Assembly: GCF_019175385.1 (NCBI RefSeq)
Contig: NC_083344.1
Coordinates: 20,716,380-20,780,379 of the forward strand
Source of the DNA: Lycium barbarum
Taxonomy: Eukaryota > Streptophyta > Magnoliopsida > Solanales > Solanaceae
Direction of reading: 5' to 3'
DNA length: 64,000 bases
This document shows positions 11,136 to 22,787 of this stretch, one piece after another. The number at the start of each line of letters is the position of its first letter. Position 1 is the stretch's first letter. The position numbers and the translations under genes were made by a program. The notes below the pieces were generated by a model. That model was not told the DNA's origin, made no database searches, and worked only from the letters and a program-made list of their open reading frames with translations.

Positions 11136-12616
11136 TCACAGCATCTGAGGCCTCTGTCTCGGACCTACTCGAAAATGAGTAACAATGGGCTTCATCACGC
11201 CCAGTCTGAGATCCCCCTCTAGCACTTTGGGAACCACCTCTAACTGTCTGGGATCCACCTCTAACTGCCTGGGATATACCTCTCGAACCATGAGAACCAC
11301 CGCAGCCTGACTGAGCACCGCCTCTCTGAAAAGCGCCACCTCGACCACCAGATGATGTTGGAGTCCTCGGCGGCTGATAATCCCTCCTGGGTCGAGAAAA
11401 TCTCCTAGAAATATGCCCAACCTCTCCACAAGAATATTAGATAAAAGGAAACGTAGGCTGATACACTGAAGCAGAGGACCCGGATGAAGCAACCCTGTCT
11501 ACTAGTCTGGAAAACGAACTCTCAGGAGCTCTCCGCCTGGGTGGCTCACTGGGGGTAGCCTGTAAAGCTGAATGCACAGGACGGCTAGAATATGGCTGAT
11601 ACGGCCTAGAAGACTGACTGGCGCTCTTCGAACTAGAACCACCATAACTCCCAGTCTAACGCAGTCTCTTGTCACCACCACCAAATGTACGGGCCTTGGC
11701 GTCCTTACTCATAGAAGCATGCTCGATAATGGACTAGATAGAAGCCTGCATAGCCTTCATATGAAGGCAAGGAACATGTAAAGAGCCGACTAGCCCACCA
11801 ACAAAACGCCTGATCCTGTCGGCCTCAGTAGGGATAAAAGGAGTGGAATGACGAGGTAGATATAAAAAGCGGGTCACATAGGCCTCCAAAGACATACCCT
11901 TTGCTCAAGATGTAGAAAATCCGCCCTACGTGCCTCTCTCAAAGACCGGGGCACATACTTCTCAAGGAAGGACTGGTAGAACTCAGTCCATATCGGGGAC
12001 CCTCAGGTTCGCAAGCCACAAAATACCTCCACCAAGTCTTCGCATCGCCGTGAAACTGGTAGGACACATAGTCAAACCCATGGGTCTCGACGATCCCCAT
12101 CCGGTGTAGCAACTCATGCATATCTAGAATGAACTCATAAGCATCCTCAGAGGAAGTGCCAGAAAACCTCAGCGGCTCTAACTTCCTAAATCTCCCAATA
12201 AGATCCTAGTAAGACACGGTCATAACAGCGCCGTCCATGGGCCTAAGATCATCACCAAGAGCGGGTATTGTATCATTAATGTGGGGAGCCATAGCTGCAG
12301 CGGGATGTGCTACCCGAGTAGGTCCCTGCTTAGGGGTCTGCGCCCCAACTCTGGTCTGTGAACCTTCGCCAGGAGTAGTGCAACTAGCGGTCGCCTTTTT
12401 GGCATCAAGATGAAGTAAAACCCTGGCCATAGTATCCTACATGGCCTGATCAGAAGTAACCTTAGGTTGTGTCCGTGATGGAGCCACATCCTCGGGCTCA
12501 GGAGATTGAGATCTCTCTCGGCGTTGTCCTACCGCAGGAGCCTTGCCCCTTCTGGCTGTGGCTCGCCCTCAGGTGGTAGCCATAGCTGCGGGCTCTGGCA
12601 CCTGACCTCGAGCCAT
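11136..12616 (-). pseudogene. GY1 gag, broken
   Basis: Gag forms the particle in which reverse transcription occurs. The likely start is the ATG at 12616 (MARGQVPEPAAMATT), interrupted by in-frame stops. The frame continues through MARVLLHLDAKK (12430) and the retrotransposon Gag core FILDMHELLHRMGIVETHG...DAKTWWRYFVACEPEG (12150-11990), then shifts. Near 11440-11400 a degenerate zinc knuckle (YSCGEVGHISRR) has lost its first and last Cys. A Gly/Ser/Arg-rich tail with short repeats (GGSQTVR-type) follows. Confidence 0.85.
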
Positions 12617-12849
12617 AGTAGCTCGAGTCCTCACTATCTGTGACATAAGAGATAAGAGTCAGATACCAATTTGATCATTCCAGATACCAATTAGAATAAA
12701 GTAACACGAAAGAATGAAAAAAAGTGAGATTTACTAATGTCCTATAGCCTCTCGTAGATAAGTACGGAGCTCATCGTATCGATCCACGAGACTCTACTAG
12801 ACACGCTCTTGTATTATAGACCGGGTAACCTAGGGCTCGAATACTAACT
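12617..12849 (-). promoter_or_regulatory. GY1 leader and primer-binding site
   Basis: Next to the 5' LTR the plus strand reads GGGCTCGAATACTAACT before TGTCATG. Its complement is a mutated form of TGGTATCAGAGC, the site that pairs with the 3' end of initiator tRNA-Met. The rest of the leader holds two copies of the 13-bp motif AATTGGTATCTGA or a close variant (plus-strand complements near 12659-12671 and 12681-12693). The same motif sits directly against the 3' LTR at 7739-7751. Confidence 0.75.
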
Positions 12850-15516
12850 TGTCATGACCTATTTAAGCAAAGGTCGTGCGGGCACTTATCTTTTCCACTT
12901 CGGTAAGTGAACCCTCAACCCAACAATAAGGAAAGCCATAAATAATAAATCAAGAAAGCGGAACAGAATAAATACGTAAGTCTCACAATATGATATAATA
13001 GAAATGGTGCGGAATAAGAAAAGTACCCCCAGGGTCTAGTCTAAGTCATAAAAGAGCATCTAAAAGAAATAAATACAAGTCTAGAGTAATAATACATAAA
13101 ACGGTCTATGTCTCTGAATAGTAAAATAAGACATAAAATTGGAAGAGTCTTCAAGGAAGCGAACGCTCGTGCTCACCCTGGAAACTCGCAGCAACACCGA
13201 TAGTGACGATCAACCATGAGAGATGGAATTAGACCCAACCTGATACTCTGCATTCATAATGAAATGTTGCAAGTGCAGGTCAGTACAAAACAACTGTACT
13301 GGTAGGCATCATCGGCCGACTAAGCATAGCTAACATAATTCAGACAATAAAGCAAGATAGGCAGATAAAACAACAAGTATAAGTCAAACATAATCGAAGC
13401 CAAGTACACGTCATCGCCTACAGAGAGCATCTAATCCCAAATGTATCAAGTCTCAATATACTAAATCCGAATCCAACATCACAAGCACAACACCAAAACA
13501 TCTCAATGTAAGCCGTGATGCAATGCAATGCAATAATGCATGAATGCAATGTAATGCCATGCAAATGTGTACACATGTACTCTAGAAAAAAAATCGACAT
13601 CTCGGTAGCACAACCAAAGGTGACTCGTGAAGTCTAAGTGCCACTCGTCCCGGATCTTTGCCCAAAAGACAGACGAGACCCCGGATCTTCGCCCACGTGA
13701 GTTCTCACCTGCACTACCCTACAGAACCCACGAAGTCCATGCACTCACTCAATCCACGATTCCGGGACTAACATCGGATATTGCACTCTCACGTCAGTCT
13801 CATTTTAGAAACGAGCCCAGCTAAACACAGTGTTTCATCTAGTACCAACAGTGTCTCAACAGTAAATCATGAAGAATGAGAGTGCGTGCAATACATGTAT
13901 CAACTTCAATAATCATCCTCAATATCACAAGTACCATTAATGGGTACACCAACAATATCATAATCAAGATGGAACAACAAATTTCAATATCTACTGACAA
14001 CACGTGGCATCAAGTCAACACAATAGAACAATCAAATCACAACACAACGGGGTGGCTAGCCCCAATCATGCAATAGGGCCTAACCTAAAACAACATCCAA
14101 CCCAACTTCATACCCGAAGGTTCACATGCTTTCTCCGACGATATAATCTAAATATATGCTTCGCTATACGAAGTATCAGCAAGGGTAAGGCATAACCAAC
14201 CTGGATAGCCGAACAACAACGCCAACAAATCACTCTATAGCCTTGCCTTCCGCTGAGACTCAATATCAAAAAAGTCTAAGCATATTCGAAATCTAAATTA
14301 GAAATCATGAAGAACGATACTAATATTGCTATTATTCAATTTAGGTCAAAACCAACCCTAGAATTGGGGAAAATGGGGCCCACAAGGTCAAAACGAAAAA
14401 TTCGGGAGTGAAGAATCAAATTAAGCACTAGGTGATCATAACCCAACAACTAGTTTCTAATTTAGCTCATGGATTCCCCCAATTTCGAATTTGAAGCAAA
14501 ACCCCCAATTTTGGGTATAAATCCTAACTCTTTGATTCATGAATTCAACACTAATAATGGAAGATATATGATTAACAACCTTAGATTCATCAAAATCTAG
14601 CATAAACCCCATCAATTTCATCATTAATAAGCCTATATAGAACATTCATTATCTCCACTTTTACCTTCCATTACTAAGGAATTACTGAAGGAAGGAGGAA
14701 TCTATGATGATTAGGGACAAGGAATTAGTAAAAGGATAGCAAGACTTACCTCCAAGAGTTTTCTCCAAAAATCTCCTAAAATAGTCCAGGAGCTCAATTA
14801 TCGAAATGGGAAATAATGATAGACTAAGGGCTTATTTAAGACACACTTAATGAAATAACAGGCCCGTTACTGTCACGGCGGTAACGGGGCCGCAACCATG
14901 GTGCCGCAATAGCGCCCAACAGATAGCTGGGAAGGTCTGGGCCAATAACGCTTGGCCGCCCGGCGGTCACCCCGCTGCAACACCTGTACTGCTAGGAAAG
15001 CATTGGTGCCGCCAATGCGGACACCAGGTACCAGAATCGAACAATTTTCCTAACTCTCGATCGAAATCCTGAACCACTCCCGAGGCCATCTGCTCACAAA
15101 CCACATACACAAACCCACATAAAAATTCGCTACGAACGCACCTGTGGCCATGGAATTTCCAACAGAGGTCTCGTTGACCGAGTCAACCCCCGATACCTCA
15201 TTTTTAATTTCCCAACCCAAGTCTCAAAATGCATCCAAGTGCATTAGGAACTGAACCAGATATACAAACAAGTTATAAATGACCATTCGAACCTCTCAGA
15301 ATTGACGGAATTCCGAAAAAGATCCGTTTACACAAAAGTCAACTTTGGGTAAACTTTTTTCACTTAAAGCCCATATTTCATAAAACTTTGCCCGAATCCG
15401 ATATAGACACCTCGAGAAGTGCTTCAACTGTCCCCTCGGGTCGAAAGCGGGTTAATCAATGCTCGGGAAAGGGCGAAAATGCTAGAGAGACTATAACGAT
15501 CAAATGGGTCGTTACA
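12850..15516 (-). repeat. GY1 5' LTR
   Basis: 2667 bp, starting TGTCATGACC and ending GGGTCGTTACA in plus-strand reading, next to target duplication AGCCC. It matches 5128-7738 along its length with scattered substitutions. It retains the U3 end that the partner has lost. Open frames inside it (for example 13876-14076) are shadows that also occur in the partner LTR. Confidence 0.9.
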
Positions 15517-15568
15517 AGCCCCGCCAGTCCCGACGGATCCAACAAATATATCAAGAAATCACTCCCTG
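15517..15568 (+). other. NUPT third piece (end of trnD and its spacer)
   Basis: Directly after GY1 the sequence reads AGCCCCGCCAGTCCCG (end of trnD), then ACGGATCCAACAAATATATC and about 16 more bases of what looks like the plastid trnD flank. It stops where GY2 starts. Whether plastid DNA once continued further cannot be told, because the other end of GY2 is lost. Confidence 0.82.
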
Positions 15569-18067
15569 TGTCACGACCCATTTTGGCTAAGTCGCGCGTG
15601 CAGTTACCTTACCCACCTCCATAAGTGAACCCTCAACCCAACGGAAATAAAAACATTAATAATTAATCAATCAAGCGGAAGAGAATAATTATGTAAGTCT
15701 TACAATAATAGATAACAGAATAGTGTGGAAAAAACAAAATACCCCTAGGGTCTGGTCTTAGCCATACAAGAGCATCTAAATGAAAATAAAAATCTAGAAT
15801 ATAATAATACATCAAATCAGTCTATGTCTCATAATAGAAAAAGTAAGACATAATAGGAGGAGTCTTCAAGGCAGTGAATGTCTCGTGGTCACCCTATAAA
15901 CTGGAAGTTGTCCGGATGGCGACTATCAGCCATGGGAGACGGAAGAAGACCCAACCGTGAACTCTGCATTCATAAAAGAAAGCAGCAAGTGCAGATCAGT
16001 ACAAAACCACAGTACTGGTAGGTATCATAGGACGACTAAGTATATCTAACACTAGTTAGACAATAAAGCAAGATAGGCAAATAAATCAACAAGTATAAGC
16101 CAAACATAATCAGAACCAAGTACATGTCATCGCCTAAGTAGAGCATCTAAACCCAAATGTGTCAAGTCTTAATATGTCCAATTCGAAGCCAACATCACAA
16201 GTAAAACACCAGATCATCACAGTATAAGCCATAATGCAATGTAATTCAATAAGGTATGCAAATACAATACAATGCAATGGTGTGAAGACATGTACTCCGG
16301 ATGGAAGTATCGATGTCTCGGTAGCACAACCCAAGGAGACTCGCGAAGTCTAGGTGCCACTCATCCTAGATCTTTGCCCAACAGATGCATGAGATCCCGG
16401 ATCTTGGCCCATAGGGTGTTCTCATCGGCACCATCCTGGGTGACCTGCGGGGTCCACACACTCACTCAATCCACGATTCCGGGACTAACATCGAATATCA
16501 GACTCTCACGTCATTCTCATTTAAAAATTGAGCCCAGCTCATCAGAGTGTTTCATCAAGTATCAACAAAGTATCAACAATGTATCGTGGGAATAAGAGTG
16601 CGTGCAATGCATGTATCAACATCAACAATCAGATCAATATTAGAAGTACCAACATGGGTACGATAACTAAATATCATTGTCACAAGTACCAACATGGGTA
16701 CGCCAACAATATATCAGTGTCACAAGTACCAACATGGGTACGCCAACAATATCATGAAAGACTAAATAAGCCATATAGAACTCTATCCTCGTATCAACAT
16801 CAACCCATAAGATACTACAATATCACAATCAAAAGAAGTCTAGGCATATTCGAAATCAAGATTAGAAATCATGAAGATTGATACCTATATTGCTATCATT
16901 CAAATTAGGTTAAAATCAACCCTAGAATTTGGGAAAACGGGCCCCGCAAGGGCAAAATGTGAAACTCGGGGGTAAAATATCAAATTAAACACTAGGTGAT
17001 CAAGACCCATCAACTAATTGCTAAATTAACTCAAAGGTTCACCCAATTTCGAAGTTCAAGTAAAACCCCCAATTTTTGGTATAAACCCTAACTCTTAGAT
17101 TCAAGGATTCAACACTAATAATGGAAAATATATGATTAATAACCTTAGATATATCATAATCTAGCATAAACCCAATCAATTTCACCATTTAAAAGCCTAA
17201 GTAGAATATCCATTAAAACCCACTTTAAATACTCCATTGCTAAGGGATTAACAAAGGAATAGGAATTCTAAGATGATTAGGAACAAATAATTAGTAAAGA
17301 GGTTAGCAAGACTTACCACCAAGAATCTTCTAAAACAGTCTCCAAGAGCTCAATTTTCGTAATGGTGATAAATGATAGACTAAGGGCTTTTTAATACACG
17401 CTTAATGAAATAACATGCCCGATACTGCCATTGCGGCATCGGCGCCGCAACAGCGCCACCGCCCTAGCGTCCTGTAGGACCGTTGGGACGGTCTGGGCAA
17501 AACACACATGGCGGCCTCAGCGGCTATCCCACCACCACGGTGGTGCCGCTGGGACGGCACTAGTGTCGCTCTGGCGGACACCAGGTACCAGAATCCCAAT
17601 TATTTTCCCAAGTTCCAACTGAAATCCCGACCAACTCCCGAGGCCATCTACTCACAAACCACATACATAGACTCACATAAAAACATGCTGCGGACGAACT
17701 CCTGGCCTCAGAATTTCCAACGGAGGTCTCGTTGATCGAATCAACCCCCGATACCTCATTTCCAACTTCCCAACCCAAGTCCTAAAATGCATCCGAGTGC
17801 ATTAAGAGCCGAACCAAATATACACAACAGTTCTAAATGACCATCTGGACCTCCCAGAATCGATGAATTTTTTAAAAAGGTCTGTTTGCCCAAAAGTCAA
17901 CTTTGAGTCAACTCTTTTTCAATTTAAGCCTAAATTTCACGAAAATTCGCTTGAATCGAATCTAGACACCTTGGGAAACATATCAACAGTCCCCTCGGGT
18001 CAAAAGTGAGATAACCGAGCTCGAGAATGGGTAACAAAGGCCGAAAACGCAATAACGAGTCGTTACA
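15569..18067 (-). repeat. GY2 3' LTR
   Basis: 2499 bp with TGTCAC...TTACA ends. It matches the GY1 LTRs in order, including the CAGTAC-N9-GTACTG repeat near 16000 and the GC-rich palindromic U3 block near 17415-17585. A 40-bp tandem array (16644-16760) is present. Open frames such as 16272-16595 and 17402-17599 are LTR shadows. Confidence 0.88.
16644..16760. repeat. 40-bp tandem repeat in GY2 LTR
   Basis: Three units begin AAGTACCAACATGGGTACG at about 16644, 16684 and 16724, a period of 40 bp. The equivalent array in solo LTR SL3 starts near 47790. The core GTACC...GGGTAC is itself an inverted repeat. Confidence 0.9.
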
Positions 18068-18074
18068 TTAGATA

Positions 18075-18319
18075 TTAATTAAACAATTGCTCGTCCTCGA
18101 GCGACAAGGAAGAGAGGATTAAAAATGCTCGAAACGGCAATAACTGAAGATATCCGCCACGCATGTCTGACTTCTCCTTACAGAAAGGATTCTCACCGAA
18201 TAAAACTGAATCCCAACGAATGATACAGAAACCACCAGAACAGTACTTCTCCAACACTGAAACATGGAAAACCGAATGAACATTCGACAGATCTGTTGAA
18301 AAACTAACTCATAGAACAA
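18075..18319 (-). pseudogene. GY2 pol tail lacking the chromodomain core
   Basis: The minus strand reads RMFIRFSMFQCWRSTVL in one frame. In the frame 18257-18075 it reads MLEKYCSGGFCIIRWDSVLF then GENPFCKEKSDMRGGYLQLL. These match the integrase C-terminal HPVFHVSML motif and the WDSMLLDKNLTYEEE...SDMSSRYP of GY1. The roughly 37 residues of chromodomain between EEE and SDM are absent. The same joint occurs in GY3. Confidence 0.72.
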
Positions 18320-21300
18320 GAGTCCAACAAGGTAGTCTCAAAAAGGCCCAAGCACCTCGGCTAGCTTACCAGTCACAACTCTCTAAACTAAGCTCAAGCT
18401 CCAATTCTCATATGTCCATATTCAGATTTCCCTCGCAACTGATCCTCGAATAAACGAATCGCTTAACCGCAACTCTGAACGCAATCAAAAGGCCCCACAA
18501 CTACTTCCCCAACCAATGCAATCCTCTAAAACATGGTCACAACCATAACCATTCTGAACCGATGAAACACCCTGATTTCGCTAACCTTTCCTGCGCACTT
18601 ACTAGAGTCGTTTCTCGTACCACGATTCCTTAGAAACATAAGAACACACATACCAAAATTCTGAACCCATAACTTACTCTTGTCAGAAATAATCCTTGTT
18701 TCATCTGCAATCTCTACGCAATTCCATCAAAAACTTGTCTTACCGGTAGCCAACTTACCCAGTTCTGAATCTTCTTAAACCTTCAAATCACAATGCAGGA
18801 ACCATACCATTGATTATGTCGTTGAGAAAACAACTGATCACTATAATGACCTCTCGCACAACAGTTCCTCCTCAAATCTGTACTAAGCTCATTGCAATCC
18901 ATTATTCTATCCAAGTAACTGTTCTCAGAAAATATCATCAAATCCACTAGGAAACTCTAACAAAGCTCAGTAAACCTGTCATATCCCGAATCTGAGCCGA
19001 AACACATCGAATCTTTAAATATCTTCCTGAAAATATAACCATAGACCATTACGCTTAACTCAAACCATGCTGACCCTAAATGAATGCACAATTCTCAACT
19101 TTTACCAATAGTCATTAGAACCAACTCCGAATTTCGAAACCAATCACAGTCATACCACGCATAACAAATCCTGTCTATCGCTTTTGACTCCACAAGTTGA
19201 GTCCTATCCAAGTGATCAACTTAGTACCGAAGAGCTATACCTTACGACTTCAATCTTCATATTTCTTAACCTTTACCCGATGCGTAATTTCGATACAACC
19301 CCAAACCTTTCGACTCGAAACCTGAAGCCTCATATAGTAATTATATAATCATCGAACATCTCATAGTATCACCTCGATAATATAACTCTAGTCCTCACAT
19401 GATAGGGATTCCACAATCTTCCCTTTCAAGGCATGCTAACTCATCCACTGTAGAATGTTATGAAACTTATCCGACGGTGTACCACCTAGCCACTTCTTAT
19501 AAACCTCAACATGTCGGTTTACTGAAATTTGCTTCTCACTAGTCGCTGATCACGAACCTCACGGAACTCTATCATATCACATAGTCCATTCCTATAGATT
19601 TCCTTCTTAAGCTCACACAACAATCACATCTCAACTAGAATATGTAAGAAAACGACACCACAATCCATACTGACCTAAGAAATCCCCAAGATGTACCTTT
19701 TTCTTATTGACTCACAATCAACAATGCATTTCATCGACTCGTCAATTTCCCAATTCTAATCAATTCACGATCATCAATACCGTAGTCAATCCTCGAACCC
19801 ACTCAATCGAATACCGCATAATCATAAGTTCTGCAAGCTATTCGGATCAATCCGGGAGATAGGATCATACTACACACTCTGCACATTAGAGTTTTCTTAA
19901 CGCTTACAACTCAAAATTGAACACTCTCTGAATCCAGCGTATCACATAACAGTCTCACTAATATCCTCATGTATCTCACTGAAGCATCCTTGCCCGAATT
20001 GCCTTACTCAATTTCTGAAATGTTATCCCGAAGTCAACTCAGGTAACCTATCATCGATCTACCTTTCAAGTATCGATGTTCACTAATCCTTTAACGTTAC
20101 TAGTCCTTGAAGAATCACCTTTTACCTCAGTTGTCAAATCTGAACACCTCTAACCACTCACATGCCAATCCCTCTTCTAACATCGTTAGTAGCATGATCT
20201 AGACAATTTTACACAACGAATACAATGTTCCCAACCTTAGTCCACCACTGATCTCTATTAGTCTATGACATAACTGAACCTACCAACTCACCCATAAACT
20301 CTCAAGCCCACTCTGTACTGTACAATTGCAACCAAGCTCTCACATCATAACTATTGTTTCCACGATTTTCTTGCTGCCCTTAACCTCATAGATCCCGATC
20401 AACCTCATCGGTCATTCTTTTACTGTACGTCATGATATAATGACCCCACAGTCTAACATAACTCGCGTACTCTTGTTACCTCACCTCAAGTCTTACGAAC
20501 CTTAATCTCCTAACCCCGATAGCAAGATTCCTCGATGTAACCCTTCAGTTCCCGTATTCCATCTCAAATCACTCTATCACTATTAACCAACAACACTCAA
20601 ATCCACTCGATCCTCTAAACCAATCACCCCTCCGAGCCGAACGAACCACAAACAATATCAATACTTCTCCTCAAATCAAAGTGTAGCAACCAGTAACTTC
20701 CCAATTCATTAACTCATCACATACGCCCATAATTCAAGGCATTTCTATTAGTCGATTACTAGCTCCCAGAAGCCTACAACCCAGTCAAATTTACTGACCA
20801 ACGATGAGACCATAACATTCACTTACTAACAATGTAGTCCTTTAACATTAACAAGCTTATATCGAGAATGACTTTTAGTACCATATCTCCAAGATATCAC
20901 GTGAACCTGTAAGTAGGACAGTTACTAACCCGTGCCTAATTGTTCCCACAAGATTCAATACTCTATAATGACCATAACTCAGACAACCACCTCTATCAAT
21001 ACCGTTTTGTCATGCCGAACCCCCTTTTACCTTTCACAACTGAACATGAAATTTTCCCTCGCATTAATTGCAACCATATCCTGACAACCATGTCAGATAG
21101 TAATTTTTCCTTTCCCAATATCACGAAAAGTACTCATATCCAAGATATTCTAAGAAGTCTTACTTCGCTACACCTTGCATAAAAGCTTCCTTCATGTCCT
21201 TATTGTCAACTTCCTTTCTTTATTACCCGTGATCACAATACATTTTCCCACATTTGAAGGTCATCACCGAACTTACACTTGTTCTCACATACCAAAGTCT

Positions 21301-21878
21301 AAGACTTTACTATTGCTCGATCCGCTATTGGTTCACCAGTGTCACGCACACTATCATAAAGCCCTGACGAAGCTAAAGTCAAACCGATCATATCCTCCAG
21401 GAACCCACTATTGTTAAGCTATAATTGCACTTTGTCACTTTCGAGCAATGCAAAGCTGAAACATGGAGATCCTGTAACTCTCTAACTATCTTCTCATTTC
21501 TCACGAACTTTCACAATAAACGAGTCTAATCGCGACTCCACAAAATTGAAACCTCAGGATATAGCTAGAGACTGAACTTGATCACATTCCCGAATCAGCA
21601 TAACACATCTCGCTCCAAGCCACCACACGTCAAAGGTCAACCATTCGCTTAAGAATTTAAGAACGAGTATCCACCCTCCACGGGTAATTAAGATAAAAAA
21701 GTTCAGATACCAATTAGAATCGACTAGATACAATTTGAATAAAGTCGCATGACAGAATGAAAGAATTCAAAGTTTTCTAAATGTCTTATAGCCTCTCGCA
21801 GATAAGTACAGAGCTCATTGTACCGATCCACCAGACTCTACTAGACACACTCTTGTATTATAGACCGGGTAACCTAGG
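18320..21878 (-). other. GY2 internal region without recognisable genes
   Basis: About 3.5 kb with only short chance frames. Its left part (about 18320-19700) matches the GY3 internal region (38640-40000) in opposite orientation, for example around 19440-19530 against 38860-38930 and 18930-19030 against 39230-39370. The remainder up to the leader has no counterpart I can recognise in the window. It could be heavily decayed pol or captured sequence. Confidence 0.7.
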
Positions 21879-21890
21879 GCTTTGATACCA
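21879..21890 (-). promoter_or_regulatory. GY2 primer-binding site (initiator tRNA-Met)
   Basis: The plus strand reads GCTTTGATACCA, three bases before the LTR (TGTCACAACCC at 21894). The complement TGGTATCAAAGC differs by one base from the canonical TGGTATCAGAGC. A copy of the 13-bp motif lies in the leader at 21703-21715. Confidence 0.82.
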
Positions 21891-21893
21891 ACT

Positions 21894-22522
21894 TGTCACA
21901 ACCCATTTTGGCTAAGTTGCGCGGGAACTTACCTTTTTCACCTCGGTAAGAGAACCTTCAACCCAACGGAAATAAAAACATAAAAAATTAATCAATCAAG
22001 TGAAAGAGAATAATCACGTAAGTCTTACATTAATATATAATAAAATAGTGCAGAAGTACCGAAATACCCCCAGGGTCTGGTCTATGCCATACAAGAGCAT
22101 CTAAGCGAAAAGTTACAAGTCTAAAATATAATAATACATCAAATCTGTCTATGTCTCAGAATAGAAAAAGTAAGACATAATAGGAGGAGTCTTCAAGGTA
22201 GCAAACATCTTGTGCTCACCCTGTACACTCGAAGCTGTTTGGATGGCGACTATCAGCCATGGGAGACGGAGGAAGACCCAACCTGGAACTCTACATTCAT
22301 AAAAGAATGCAGCAAGTGCAGATCCGTACAAAATCACAGTACTGGTAGGTATCATACGCTGACTAAGTATAGGTAATATAATTCAGACAATAAAGCAAGA
22401 TAGACAAATAAATCAACAAGTATAAGCCAAACATAATCGAAACCAAGTACATGCCATCGCCTAAGTAAAGCTTCTAAACTCAAATTGCCAAGTGTCCAAT
22501 TTGAAACCAATATCACAAACAT
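21894..22522 (-). repeat. GY2 5' LTR, truncated
   Basis: It begins TGTCACAACCC and tracks the left LTR (15569 onward) for about 630 bp, to AATATCACAAACAT. There it stops abruptly; roughly 1.9 kb of LTR, including all of U3 and the target duplication, is missing. Confidence 0.85.
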
Positions 22523-22617
22523 ATGTGTGGATGCCCTATTTAACTTCTAAACCCCCTTGTTGGCAAATAAATCAACACGTATAAGCCAAACATAATCAGA
22601 ACCAAGTACATGCCACA
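22523..22617. other. Rearrangement junction with filler DNA
   Basis: Between the truncated minus-oriented GY2 LTR and the truncated plus-oriented GY3 LTR lie about 40 bp of unplaced sequence (ATGTGTGGATGCCCTATTTA...). About 52 bp follow that repeat part of the minus-oriented LTR (AAATAAATCAACACGTATAA..., like 22406-22455 and 16080-16128). The pattern fits double-strand-break repair with template switching. Confidence 0.75.
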
Positions 22618-22787
22618 TTTTCCTGAATTCTAGGATTTGTTTTGACCTAATTTGAATGATAGCAATATGGGCATTGATCTTCATGATTTCTAATCTAGAT
22701 TTTGAATATGCCCAGACTTCTTTGATCTTGAGGATCAGCGGAAGGGCAAGGCAGTAGAGTGATTGTTGGTGTTTATTGTTCAGCCAT

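Larger units (their letters stand above)
5128..15516 (-). mobile_element. GY1: complete LTR retrotransposon, Ty3/gypsy, Tekay/Del-type chromovirus (decayed)
   Basis: A 10.4-kb element in minus orientation with LTRs at 5128-7738 and 12850-15516 and perfect target duplications AGCCC (5123-5127 and 15517-15521). Reading the minus strand, the order is 5' LTR, primer site, gag, protease, reverse transcriptase, RNase H, integrase, chromodomain, 3' LTR, as in chromoviruses. The C-terminal chromodomain-like sequence supports Tekay/Del. All genes carry stops or frameshifts, so it cannot move by itself. Its LTRs are shared by GY2, GY3 and SL3, which have lost most or all of pol. Confidence 0.92.
2853..15532 (+). 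pseudogene. trnD-GUC: trnD-GUC plastid tRNA-Asp, split in three by two LTR elements
   Basis: The 5' part (2853-2898) runs from GGGATAGTAGTTCAATTGG through the anticodon stem-loop CCGCCCTGTCAAGGCGG. The gene is then interrupted by solo LTR SL1. It resumes at 5106-5127 with the T arm (GTTGTGGGTTCGAGCCC), is interrupted by element GY1, and ends at 15517-15532 with AGCCCCGCCAGTCCCG. Target duplications are CGGAA/CGGAG around SL1 and AGCCC/AGCCC around GY1. About 20 bp of plastid trnD spacer sequence (ACGGATCCAACAAATATATC) follows. The interval given covers the inserts as well. Confidence 0.88.
15569..22522 (-). mobile_element. GY2: non-autonomous, truncated member of the GY1 family
   Basis: Minus orientation. 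The 3' LTR is 15569-18067 (TGTCACGACCC...GTCGTTACA in plus-strand reading), the internal region 18068-21893, and a partial 5' LTR 21894-22522, where only the first 630 bp or so of plus-strand sequence remains before a rearranged junction. No gag, protease, RT or RNase H is recognisable. The only pol trace is the integrase tail next to the 3' LTR. A primer site is present. It resembles a large retrotransposon derivative (LARD-like) that would need proteins from relatives such as GY1. Confidence 0.85.

Noticed and set aside
20940..21417. Two adjacent 80-codon frames in the GY2 interior
   Set aside because: No recognisable domain, low-complexity composition, no match to gag or pol; they lie in the noncoding interior of a defective element.
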